A DNA stretch of 38,917 nucleotides. It comes from CAYMST01 sp964393115. GTDB lineage: Bacteria; Bacteroidota; Bacteroidia; Cytophagales; Cyclobacteriaceae. The stretch spans positions 1 through 38,917 of the forward strand of contig CAYMST010000012.1 of NCBI GenBank assembly GCA_964393115.1. The letters are read 5' to 3'. Below the pieces are notes generated by a model. It did not search any database and was not told the DNA's origin. It saw nothing but the letters and a program-made list of their open reading frames with translations. A program made the position numbers and the translations under genes. How positions within the stretch are numbered: position 1 is the first letter of the stretch; every line of letters begins with the position of its first letter. Below, piece after piece: positions 27,601-34,642 of the stretch.

Positions 27601-30600
27601 TTGTTTGCGACAGTTTTGCCTATAAGATTCCACAAGTTCCTGGTGTCGATGATTTGCCTTCTGGAGGAGTGGGGCTAGATGGAAATTTAGCGATTACCTC
27701 AGAGGAGGAGGCTACCCTAATTCAAGAATTACAAGACGGTTGCCAGCAAAGAGTTAAGGACACGAGAGATACGCTTATCAATGATTTGAAGGAAAGGTAC
27801 ATCGATGAGTTGGTTACTACTGAAATAGTAACCAGTCAAGCATCGATTATCGACTCCTTGACCGAGAAATTCGATTACACGATTAATCGTATGGAACATC
27901 ATTATACACTCTATTATTATGATGTGGCTGGAAATCTTATTCGTACCATTCCTCCTGCTGGGGTTAGGCCGGGAGATGTGGATGCGAATCCACACAAGAT
28001 GCCTACTACTTATGAGTATAACTCGATTAACCAACTCAGTAATCAAGATACTCCTGATGCGGGTACTACCCAGTTCTATTATGATAAGAAGGGGATGTTG
28101 CGTCTTTCACAAAATGCAGAACAAAGATGTGCGAATGAGGGATCAGATAGCCCGTGTACATTTGATTATCAGCGTTATAGTTATACTAAGTATGATGCGC
28201 ATGGAAGGGTAATAGAAGTAGGGGAAATACATCTTGATGTGGGGGGTGGAACAACAGAAATTAACACCGCGCTCGTGGATAACCCAGACTTTCCAAATGT
28301 GAACGAATACCAGCTAGTAGACCGTGTGGTGACCTATTATGATGAAGCGTATACTGGTGAGACTTATGATACAAGTCTTTTTACTCAGTCATATCTCAGG
28401 GGACGCGTGTCGGCAGTGGAAAGCTATGGGGCTGAAGACGAAAAGTTGGCTACTACGGTTTATAGCTATGACCCACATGGAAACGTGTTACAGCTTTTGC
28501 AGGATGTCGTAGGATTAGAACCAAAGATTATTTCTTACGACTATGATCTAATCAGTGGTAACGTAAATGAGGTACATTATCAAAAAGGTGATGATCAGGA
28601 AGATGACTTCTATCATCGCTATACATATGATGACGATAACCGTATAATCAAGGTAGAAACCTCGGAAGACCGGATCTTATGGGATCAAGATGCCAGTTAT
28701 AACTACTATGTACATGGTCCACTGCGTTCGGTGGAGTTGGGACATGATAACCTACAGAAGCTGGACTATCATTATACTTTACAGGGTTGGCTAAAAGGAA
28801 TTAATACACCTTTCATGGGAGGTAATGAGTCTGATCCAGCGCCTGATGAATTTGCGCTACGACTTGGTTATTATAAACATGATATATATGGTGAGGACCC
28901 TACGACCGTGTTGGCTACTGTACCAGACTTTATACCAAATGAATCAAGTCTTGCTGATACCTATTCCAATTATGGATTACCGGAAAAAGGAGCACATAAT
29001 CTCTACAACGGTAATATATCCTGGATGACGACTTATTTACGAAACCTACCTGCTTCGAGTCAGATGCATGGCGCCATCTACAGTTACGACCAGCTTAATC
29101 GAATCAAAAGAACATCCAATTTCACCAACTTTAGTGCCGCCTCAGGTTTTTCTGGAACATATGATCGAGATGCACCACTTGGTGCCTATGACGCCTCCTA
29201 CACCTATGATCCGAATGGTAATCTGGAGACGCTAAAGCGAAACAATGAAGATGGTAACCTAGTCAGTGATTTGGAATATGGCTATACCAAATCTGGTAGT
29301 GACTTAGTGAATAACCGATTAGTAAGCTGGGATGGAAGAGGTACTGTCTTTGATACAAGGGATGGAGGAGGACTACCTTCTAGTTCGGATATCTTTCCAG
29401 ACGTGTCGATTAAAGACTTTAAACTTAGTGGACCAGAAGTAAAGGTCACAAGAGCTTCCAACTCGATTATCATTGGTCCTGATACAGAAATAGGAGATGG
29501 TGTTGACTTCACCGCTGAGATCGTAGATGCGCCTGCTGATGGTAAAACATCAGGTGCAAATTATGGCTATGATGATATCGGAAACCTCATCGCTAACAAA
29601 GATGACGGCACCCAAGTAGAATGGAATGTACAAGGCAAGGTACGACGAGTAAAAAGTGAAGGAGGGTTTATCGTAGAATACGGCTATGATGGAGCTGGAA
29701 ATCGTGTCTTCAAGAAAACCTTTCACGAAGACGATCCTTCGGAAGCCAAAATGAAACACTACATTCGGGATGCGAGTGGGAATGTAATGGCCATCTATGA
29801 TGATGAGGAGTTGTCAGAACAGGCGATCTATGGCAGCAGTCGCTTGGGTTATGTAGAAGGCGAAGGAGTAGATGGTCAGCGTCGTATTGGTTTGAAGCGT
29901 TATGAATTGACCAATCACTTGGGTAACGTGATGGCTGTCCTTTCAGATAAACGTTATGCAGAAGGCGGTAATGCCCGAGCAGATGTATTGAATGTGAAGG
30001 ACTACTATCCGTTTGGTAAAGAGATTTTGAACCGTTCGACCTATGCGAACAGTTATCGTTATGGCTTTAACGGCAAGGAGAAGGATAGTGATATGGGCGT
30101 GGGACTCCATTATGACTACGGCTTTAGAATCTATAACCCCGATATAGCTAGGTTCCTAAGTGTGGATCCGTTGACCAGTGGGTATCCATTTTATACGCCT
30201 TATCAATTTGCAGGAAATAAGCCAATACAAGCTATTGATCTTGACGGTCTGGAAGAAAAAGAAGTTGTTACAGCTTCAGCTCCAGGAACGGTAATAGGAT
30301 TAACGACTAGTCGAGTTTTGGAAAGAACTTGGACACTTAAGGAAATGTTGACAGAAACAGGTGTCGATTTTGCGAAAAGAAGCTTTAATACAATTGGTGC
30401 TGCTGGAGTTTTAACGGTTTTATTTGTTTTAACACCGGCTAACTTGGGTGATGATAGAGCATCAAAGATACATGAAGAGTGGAGCCGCAACCGTTCTATG
30501 CAGTATGATTTTGATTATTTGGATCGAAAACTTCTAGAAGAAGGGTTGTCAGATGATGAGTTGGATGATTATGTTGATTTAGCAGAGAGGTTGCATGGGA

Positions 30601-30959
30601 TGTACAACCTAAGGCAGCATACAAGAAATAGGAAGGACTTTAGAGGGACGTCAATTGTATATAAAATTGTTAATAAAAAGACAGGAGAAATTCTTAAATA
30701 TGGGATTTCATCCGTGCCAAATTATGTTAATAAAAAAATCCCAGGAACTGAGATTTTAGGTAACCCAAGGCCAGCTGGTCAGGTTAGAGAGTTAAACAAT
30801 GGGAGCGATCAAGGGGATTACACGTATGAGATTATGCATGTCTTTGATAATAGACAGGAAGCATTAGATAAAGAACAACAGCTTGTAGACGAGGCAGAGG
30901 AAAACGGTGTAGAATTAAGGTTGCAAAAACTGCCAAGACCAAGTTCACAAAAAGATTAG
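24645..30959 (+). CDS. RHS/YD-repeat toxin protein with URI (GIY-YIG)-fold nuclease tip
   Basis: A 2104-residue exported protein, starting at the ATG at 24645 (a TTG lies three codons upstream). Signal peptide 1-35 (ends SGAVSA). FN3-like domain near 186-295. DUF6443-like segment near 303-372 (VVSYFDGMGKNRQ, SHYDYEGRSVLDVLPAP). A Cys-rich helical insertion near 640-1000. YD repeats follow from about 1079 (YYYDVAGNLIRTIPPAGV). The RHS-associated core is at 1736-1871 (ELTNHLGNVMAVLSD, YYPFGKE, YDYGFRIYNPDIARFLSVDP, IDLDGLE). The ~233-residue tip after DLDGLE contains SIVYKIVNKKTGEILKYGIS (2003-2022), a downstream Arg and E2077 in EALDKEQQLVDEAEENG. That is the layout of GIY-YIG nucleases and of the Tox-URI class of polymorphic toxins. 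DNA of the tip is more AT-rich than the core. The immunity gene follows 2 nt later. The RHS call is certain; the nuclease type is probable. Confidence 0.88.
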   Translation: MNALKKQLINIFPFCKGVFLFLCGLSLLWSGAVSAQEIALPDPDEMWLAPVSPKVITPQVLENGENIQLFESCQFGVMEHYFLLLVKYNHVGGAKEIKDGWKLTLNLEFYPQGGTTNKIEKTVELDRSENFTVESLVQFTIDPVVCNTNAHIKIKSYQVEGVDDLDDFIQSLSFEVQTYYPRTNTCFSENPPSNLRYGEETALVSWEDEQCTDEYEVQWLYREETSSVTNVDDLFVRGSGYPVVHASTDKLYYSFTPKYPEGEVYLRVRAIAYDPEGIVANYSGWSMVIKIDMNEDLAEANHNWQSVSTFAEGGKKKHVVSYFDGMGKNRQVLTNLSTVGKTLVAESHYDYEGRSVLDVLPAPSTSDSLVYNKKFNEFDGSVDPIFSGLSGKALYDNGPLMKNAPLKKGRGAGLYYSEGGLLPGFVPDANGYAYSYKTLTRDATGRDIRNSGVGEAFQEGERNTNKSYGLASKTELEHLFGSEIGNSSYYRKNVTIDPNGQKSVSYTDIDGKVVATGLIGKTPKKALEDLPSAQSGDLVIDLTEGNIKGDGETTLMYQLNNLFDDDADQNDGNNYSFSYSATINNFSTKCFECSYDILIYAISPTGVRLNLEANTGITNDITTYNFDLNLKEEGVYKIFKVLTLVTPDLIALRDEIIRKKQDSINAEFLELQAEHPVDDIGCISVSDDALTQAREANRSAEISSELVCGQKEGCDSAFCVSNVEVVAWEDEVNAVKGLSEALDVFGDGTSFDLLNHDPYFQLGDQVALNKMRQKLNDFTLRIKVPAVFTEECNSEEGYLERRGALLELLDPDNEDMFVYQCGLKGKISEGTSPTPIGHVLYYAETVAEEGEKSETYSLTLDDKKWTLYRSYYLKIRNEFIAEMTGCDAVIEETNAIYGDLPETQEELLDAINELQWKDITDEGEIIDAVDDETDEKIIVNIGDITELVNPAGSRECIIEKQGTVDFITDFELTDCDGNPIETGSYVVCDSFAYKIPQVPGVDDLPSGGVGLDGNLAITSEEEATLIQELQDGCQQRVKDTRDTLINDLKERYIDELVTTEIVTSQASIIDSLTEKFDYTINRMEHHYTLYYYDVAGNLIRTIPPAGVRPGDVDANPHKMPTTYEYNSINQLSNQDTPDAGTTQFYYDKKGMLRLSQNAEQRCANEGSDSPCTFDYQRYSYTKYDAHGRVIEVGEIHLDVGGGTTEINTALVDNPDFPNVNEYQLVDRVVTYYDEAYTGETYDTSLFTQSYLRGRVSAVESYGAEDEKLATTVYSYDPHGNVLQLLQDVVGLEPKIISYDYDLISGNVNEVHYQKGDDQEDDFYHRYTYDDDNRIIKVETSEDRILWDQDASYNYYVHGPLRSVELGHDNLQKLDYHYTLQGWLKGINTPFMGGNESDPAPDEFALRLGYYKHDIYGEDPTTVLATVPDFIPNESSLADTYSNYGLPEKGAHNLYNGNISWMTTYLRNLPASSQMHGAIYSYDQLNRIKRTSNFTNFSAASGFSGTYDRDAPLGAYDASYTYDPNGNLETLKRNNEDGNLVSDLEYGYTKSGSDLVNNRLVSWDGRGTVFDTRDGGGLPSSSDIFPDVSIKDFKLSGPEVKVTRASNSIIIGPDTEIGDGVDFTAEIVDAPADGKTSGANYGYDDIGNLIANKDDGTQVEWNVQGKVRRVKSEGGFIVEYGYDGAGNRVFKKTFHEDDPSEAKMKHYIRDASGNVMAIYDDEELSEQAIYGSSRLGYVEGEGVDGQRRIGLKRYELTNHLGNVMAVLSDKRYAEGGNARADVLNVKDYYPFGKEILNRSTYANSYRYGFNGKEKDSDMGVGLHYDYGFRIYNPDIARFLSVDPLTSGYPFYTPYQFAGNKPIQAIDLDGLEEKEVVTASAPGTVIGLTTSRVLERTWTLKEMLTETGVDFAKRSFNTIGAAGVLTVLFVLTPANLGDDRASKIHEEWSRNRSMQYDFDYLDRKLLEEGLSDDELDDYVDLAERLHGMYNLRQHTRNRKDFRGTSIVYKIVNKKTGEILKYGISSVPNYVNKKIPGTEILGNPRPAGQVRELNNGSDQGDYTYEIMHVFDNRQEALDKEQQLVDEAEENGVELRLQKLPRPSSQKD

Positions 30960-30961
30960 TT

Positions 30962-31618
30962 ATGACAGATTTTCAGGACGTTTATATTCGAAGTAATGTT
31001 GTTAATGATACCCAAAAACAACTTAATGATGAGGCGCATGTGGTGAGTACGGCTTTCACGTCTCATTTAGAGATTTTTAAAACCAGTAAGATTTGGAGGT
31101 TTACTGTTTCAATTACTGATAAACCTGAACTTGATGGGTATATAGAAGATTTAAAGGAAGTATTAACAATTTATATGTTGTTTGATTACTCTGCGTATTG
31201 GTCTTTAGATGGTTTGGAAAGAAAAAAGGTGCTTTTGAATACCCTTTATAACGGTATTCTCATTTTATCTGAACGGGCTGGAATTGAAAAGAGCTATTTC
31301 GATAATGCTTATATTAAGTCTATTGAGAATGGAATTAAACTCGCAACGTATTGGGGAGAACCAAGTAATTCTGTTAATGAAAAACTGGAAGCAAGAATAT
31401 GGTTAGAGTTTGATCTCGAAGTTTCGAAAATTGAAGCTCATGTTAAGGAGATTAGTTCAGGAAATACGATAAAAGAATTATTGATTGAACCTAAGCGGCG
31501 TTATTCATTTTTTGATAAATATCTTGGAAAAGTATATTGGGAAACCGACAAAGAGTTTTGTTTGTGTTCCAAGAAGGGTGATAACATACTTAAATTTACT
31601 GTTCCATCGCCGTTCTAA
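30962..31618 (+). CDS. Probable immunity protein for the RHS tip toxin
   Basis: A 218-residue protein that I do not recognise. It has no signal peptide or membrane segment, so it should stay in the cytoplasm, where a nuclease toxin would be neutralised. It is a mixed helical protein with an acidic N-terminal half. The central part is LFDYSAYWSLDGLERKKVLL, and it ends in a beta-rich segment (GKVYWETDKEFCLCSKKGDN). The ATG is 2 nt after the stop of the RHS gene, the standard arrangement for polymorphic toxin and immunity pairs. AT-rich codon use matches the toxin tip rather than the RHS core. The immunity role rests on position, size and absence of a signal peptide; no domain proves it. Confidence 0.65.
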   Translation: MTDFQDVYIRSNVVNDTQKQLNDEAHVVSTAFTSHLEIFKTSKIWRFTVSITDKPELDGYIEDLKEVLTIYMLFDYSAYWSLDGLERKKVLLNTLYNGILILSERAGIEKSYFDNAYIKSIENGIKLATYWGEPSNSVNEKLEARIWLEFDLEVSKIEAHVKEISSGNTIKELLIEPKRRYSFFDKYLGKVYWETDKEFCLCSKKGDNILKFTVPSPF

Positions 31619-31626
31619 GCCCTCTG

Positions 31627-31690
31627 CGCGCTTTTGTAAAGCGTGTCTATTGTAAGTTGTTTGTAGTGAGGTAGCCTTTGTAAGGCGGAG
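31627..31690 (+). repeat. Double-hairpin repeat, copy 1
   Basis: Two short palindromes with the same TGT loop: CGCTTT-TGT-AAAGCG (31629-31643) and GCCTT-TGT-AAGGC (31674-31686), about 30 nt apart, joined by a segment containing GTTGTTTG. A second copy is at 36451-36515 in the same orientation. It lies directly after the immunity gene and could also act as its transcript end. Confidence 0.75.
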
Positions 31691-31804
31691 TTGTTTTTAG
31701 AATGTTTGTTCTCTCTGTGTTAAGTGTTTTCTTTTTCAGTCATTCCGATATAAGTACTGACTTAATTTTGTATTTGTGACATATATTAAAATATTATTTA
31801 ACCA

Positions 31805-32845
31805 ATGAGAAATTATTTATTTGTTTTAACCCAAATTATAATTTTTAACGCATGGTCTGACACTTTTACGATGACCGTGAATGCACCTTATGTGGACGCA
31901 ACGTTTGTTGTTACTGATGTTGGCTGTCCCGGAGATGGTAGCACGTCTGCTTATCGCAATGTGAATGTAACGATGACTGTAAAAAGTGGATTTCGTAGCG
32001 ATTACAGATTCAACCCATTTTTGCTTTCGGATCAAATATTGACACACGGCAATATGATAACAAGCCCTTCTGCGGGATCAACATATACCTACAGTTTTAT
32101 TTCTTATGAAATTATAAATGGAAATAAGTCGGTTCAAGCTGGGATTGAAGAGATTGATAATCAGGGTGGAGGCGAGAGGAAGTTCTATAGTTATTCAGAT
32201 AAAAGATTTAGACTTGGTATTAGTCCGGCTTATGTAGGTATGTCAAATACGGAGATTTGCGGGAATTCACCTTTTCATATCAATACCAAAGACGCTCTTG
32301 GTGATTTTTATTGTGACTGTATCGATATTGATATTAAAGTGGGTACTGCTGCGCCTATTGACTACTCATTTAGTTGCCTCACCAATAAAATTGAACTAGA
32401 GGGTATTCGAAATCGTATTGTTGGTGGATCCAATGAAACGGTGACTATAACTACTGAGGGTATTCGAAGTGTGCCTGGCAACTCGATTACTGTAATATCG
32501 AACCCAGCGACCTCTCTTTCTCCTTCATTATCCTTTCTCTCCACAAATGGAGAATGTGCATCAATAAGTCTTTCTGGTAGCGTATGCGATTATTTATCAG
32601 GTCGAAACGTATGGTGGCAAAGAAGGACGGAAGATGGTGATTGGTACTCATTTGATAAAACCAAGACAATTGGATCAGACGGTTCTTTGAACTATGATTA
32701 TGAGGAACAATTACCAGATAATGTGTTTCATCGAAAATATAAGGTGCGTTTTCTTGTCAGGAATGAAGCTAATACGGCTACCGAGGAAGAATCTGAAGAA
32801 GTGACCTTGTATATTTCTAGGACAAATTCGTTCCCTAGCAACTAG
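31805..32845 (+). CDS. Secreted protein, paralogue (C-terminal repeat) of the first operon gene
   Basis: A 346-residue protein with a short signal peptide (MRNYLFVLTQIIIFNAWS). The first ~240 residues are beta-rich with several Cys (GCPGDGSTSA, TEICGNSPFHIN, FYCDCIDIDI) and of unknown fold. From about residue 248 comes one copy of the Cys repeat: GECASISLSGSVCDYLSGR, then VWWQRRTEDGDWYSF and YKVRFLVRNE. It closely resembles the third repeat of the 12741 gene, so the two are related in their C-terminal parts. It stands alone after the immunity gene, 186 nt away, and is followed by a decayed transposase. No sorting tail is present. Its function is unknown; a spare or duplicated accessory of the RHS system is plausible. 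Confidence 0.65.
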   Translation: MRNYLFVLTQIIIFNAWSDTFTMTVNAPYVDATFVVTDVGCPGDGSTSAYRNVNVTMTVKSGFRSDYRFNPFLLSDQILTHGNMITSPSAGSTYTYSFISYEIINGNKSVQAGIEEIDNQGGGERKFYSYSDKRFRLGISPAYVGMSNTEICGNSPFHINTKDALGDFYCDCIDIDIKVGTAAPIDYSFSCLTNKIELEGIRNRIVGGSNETVTITTEGIRSVPGNSITVISNPATSLSPSLSFLSTNGECASISLSGSVCDYLSGRNVWWQRRTEDGDWYSFDKTKTIGSDGSLNYDYEEQLPDNVFHRKYKVRFLVRNEANTATEEESEEVTLYISRTNSFPSN

Positions 32846-32859
32846 TGATTCAAGAATTA

Positions 32860-33155
32860 GTTATCCCAGTTCCACCAAATGACTTCTAAATTGCGTTTAC
32901 ATTCTCTTTCTAATCTCCTACTATTGGAAACACTATTTAAATAACCATAAGTATATAGTTTCAACAACATCCCTGGGTGATAAGCCTTCCTGCCAGTTTG
33001 TTTTTCCCCTTTTCAAAACAACTTATGAAATCAGACATAAAACCATCCACAAATAGGTCTATTAATCGAACATAATGTCGTTCATCAACTAAATCGTTGA
33101 GGCTGGTGAAAAACTGAACTTGATCTCTGTCTATTCCTTCTTTGAAACGCTTGAC
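32860..33155 (-). pseudogene. Relic of an IS1182-type transposase (N-terminal part, frameshifted)
   Basis: Reading the minus strand from 33155: KRFKEGIDRDQVQFFTSLND, VRLIDLFVDGFMSDFISCFE in one frame. After a slip in a run of A and G near 33001-33013 it continues in another frame as TGRKAYHPGMLLKLYTYGYL and SNSRRLERECKRNLEVIWWN. These are the ordered N-terminal motifs of IS1182/DUF772 transposases (VRxIDxFVD, TGRxxYHPxMLLKLYxYGY, SSRxLExExxRNxExxWL). The start codon is missing (stop directly upstream), and everything after WWNWDN is lost, so less than a quarter of the usual gene remains. It is inactive and recently enough acquired to be readable. Confidence 0.8.
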
Positions 33156-33163
33156 TTAAATTT

Positions 33164-33214
33164 AAAACAGATAATCGTTTTTACACAGCCTCGGAAAAGC
33201 GCGCCAGGAGGCGG
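33164..33214 (+). repeat. Direct repeat flanking the 33287-34268 cassette, left copy
   Basis: About 50 bp, from AAAACAG through TTTTTACACAG to GCGCCAGGAGGCGG. An imperfect copy in the same orientation lies at 34370-34420. The left copy begins right at the end of the transposase relic. Confidence 0.6.
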
Positions 33215-33286
33215 GAGTACTTTTCTACTACTCAAAAGAATTCGTCATTAATATATGGTCCTGATATTATTGATCAATAAAATACT

Positions 33287-33835
33287 ATGAACCTTAAAAA
33301 ATGGCGAAATGCAGTTGATGAGACTAATTCCCTTCTAATTCACTCTGGTATATCAGCAAAAGCTGATGGTGAGACAAGAAAAAGAGTGCCTGTTGTAGCC
33401 AAAAATACTGCTGCAATTGCAGTCTTATCTGGGGGTGGCACAATAGCAGCCTCAACAAGCTTAACCTTAGTTGAAATGGCCATATTAAGTATAGATGTGG
33501 CGAACTTAATTTTGGCAATTGATGAGCTAATTGATACTAAATTAACGGAAGATTTTAATCAGGATATGGTCAATGGAATAAAGACTTCACCTGCCGTAAC
33601 AGGTTTAATTACATTTGGTAGAAATATTACACAAACGCAGGTTGACAATTTTCTGAACTTGATTAATGATGTTCTTGAAGGAAAGGATCAAGTTGATTAT
33701 TGGAATGAAAGACGTGGTAGCGATGAGTCTAAAGATGGTTCAAATGAGACAGAGTATAAACCAAAAGGAACAACTCGGGGCATTAGTTTACTTTTATGGA
33801 AATATCAAATAGGGGTAATAATTGAAAGAAAATAA
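33287..33835 (+). CDS. Hypothetical protein, possible displaced toxin-type module
   Basis: A 182-residue protein that I do not recognise. It has no signal peptide. After a polar N-terminus comes a stretch of two likely membrane or membrane-active helices, about residues 40-80 (NTAAIAVLSGGGTIAASTSL, VEMAILSIDVANLILAIDEL). Similar Gly/Ala-rich hydrophobic helices are often found in the linker or effector part of polymorphic toxins. The rest is soluble and charged. It overlaps the next gene by 14 nt, and both lie between two direct repeats. A toxin-immunity pair or an orphan tip module is a reasonable guess; there is no RHS core in front of it. An ordinary hypothetical protein is the alternative. 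Confidence 0.5.
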   Translation: MNLKKWRNAVDETNSLLIHSGISAKADGETRKRVPVVAKNTAAIAVLSGGGTIAASTSLTLVEMAILSIDVANLILAIDELIDTKLTEDFNQDMVNGIKTSPAVTGLITFGRNITQTQVDNFLNLINDVLEGKDQVDYWNERRGSDESKDGSNETEYKPKGTTRGISLLLWKYQIGVIIERK

Positions 33836-34268
33836 CTTGATTGTAAAAGGAAAGGTGTCTTTTCTATCCATGGTAGTTGGAGTTATCGGTTTATGTTGTT
33901 TTACATTTTTGGTAGTTATGATACTAATAAACAATATAATGGCCTCGTTAATCACCACACTGGTAGTTTGTGCATTTTTAGTTACCGAAATGTATTATAC
34001 TGCTAAACTGTTCGCGGATCGTCTTATTCTTAACTATCCTATGAGTCTGATTAAGAGAAAGAGGGTGTTTTTAAATATCGAATTGCAAAAGGTTACCTAT
34101 CGTAGGGGAGGTGCTAGGGGACATGCATATCTGGTTGTCCAATTTATTTGTAAATCAAAAGAAGTCAATAAACATATCCCACTTCCTGAGCTTTCTAATA
34201 GGCGAAAAGTGGCACAATTAATGAAATCGATAGAAGATAAAGGTATTGAAATAGCCTATTTTGAATAA
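33822..34268 (+). CDS. Two-helix membrane protein with PH-like C-terminal domain, candidate immunity protein
   Basis: A 148-residue protein starting at TTG (33822), overlapping the previous gene by 14 nt in another frame; the next in-frame ATG is at 33870 and would cut into the first helix. Two transmembrane helices (about residues 12-32 and 37-59: SMVVGVIGLCCFTFLVVMIL, IMASLITTLVVCAFLVTEMY) are followed by a small beta-rich domain (DRLILNYPMSLIKRKRVFLN, IELQKVTYRRGG, YLVVQFICKS) and a terminal helix. This is the layout of bacterial membrane PH-like proteins. Membrane immunity proteins of this size are common next to toxins. Its partner would be the 33287 product; this is inference from gene overlap only. 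Confidence 0.6.
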   Translation: MKENNLIVKGKVSFLSMVVGVIGLCCFTFLVVMILINNIMASLITTLVVCAFLVTEMYYTAKLFADRLILNYPMSLIKRKRVFLNIELQKVTYRRGGARGHAYLVVQFICKSKEVNKHIPLPELSNRRKVAQLMKSIEDKGIEIAYFE

Positions 34269-34369
34269 TCTAGTGATATTACTAATATGTATTTACGCAT
34301 ATCGGCAATGCTTAACGAAGATTAAAGTTGGTTGTTTAGCAGCATTTGTTAGAACCATAAAATATAAGT

Positions 34370-34420
34370 AAAACATAGAATCATATTTTTACACAGTCCC
34401 ACAAAAGTGCGTCAGGCGGT
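34370..34420 (+). repeat. Direct repeat flanking the 33287-34268 cassette, right copy
   Basis: AAAACATAGAATCAT, TTTTTACACAG, then AAAAGTGCGTCAGGCGG. It matches 33164-33214 with scattered substitutions and small gaps; TTTTTACACAG is identical in both. Confidence 0.6.
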
Positions 34421-34441
34421 AAGTCTGTCAATGATCTACTA

Positions 34442-34466
34442 GGCACAAGTGAAAAACACTTGCGCC
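34442..34466 (-). repeat. REP-like hairpin, minus-oriented copy
   Basis: GGCACAAGTG-AAAAA-CACTTGCGCC, a 9-of-10 bp stem. Its reverse complement begins CGCAAGTGTTTTT, the same as the hairpin at 36785-36816, which therefore lies in the opposite orientation. The rest of the 34269-34642 gap holds the direct repeat and no gene. Confidence 0.65.
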
Positions 34467-34642
34467 AGAGGTACATTTTTGCGATAGCCGTCGGCAGTGT
34501 TAAGTCTTCTGCAGACTGACTGAGTGCATTGTTTAGGGTGAATAAGTCTTCAATTCGGTCAGAGCCAGCTCAGATAATTTTAACGAGATATACTGTATTA
34601 CCTAATAGAATCAATTGACTATTTTTACCAAAAAATAATTTC

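Noticed and set aside
24645..30959. T6SS or insect-type Tc RHS effector
   Set aside because: It has a Sec signal peptide, no PAAR domain, and no TcA or VgrG gene nearby. The gene layout is the Bacteroidota exported type.
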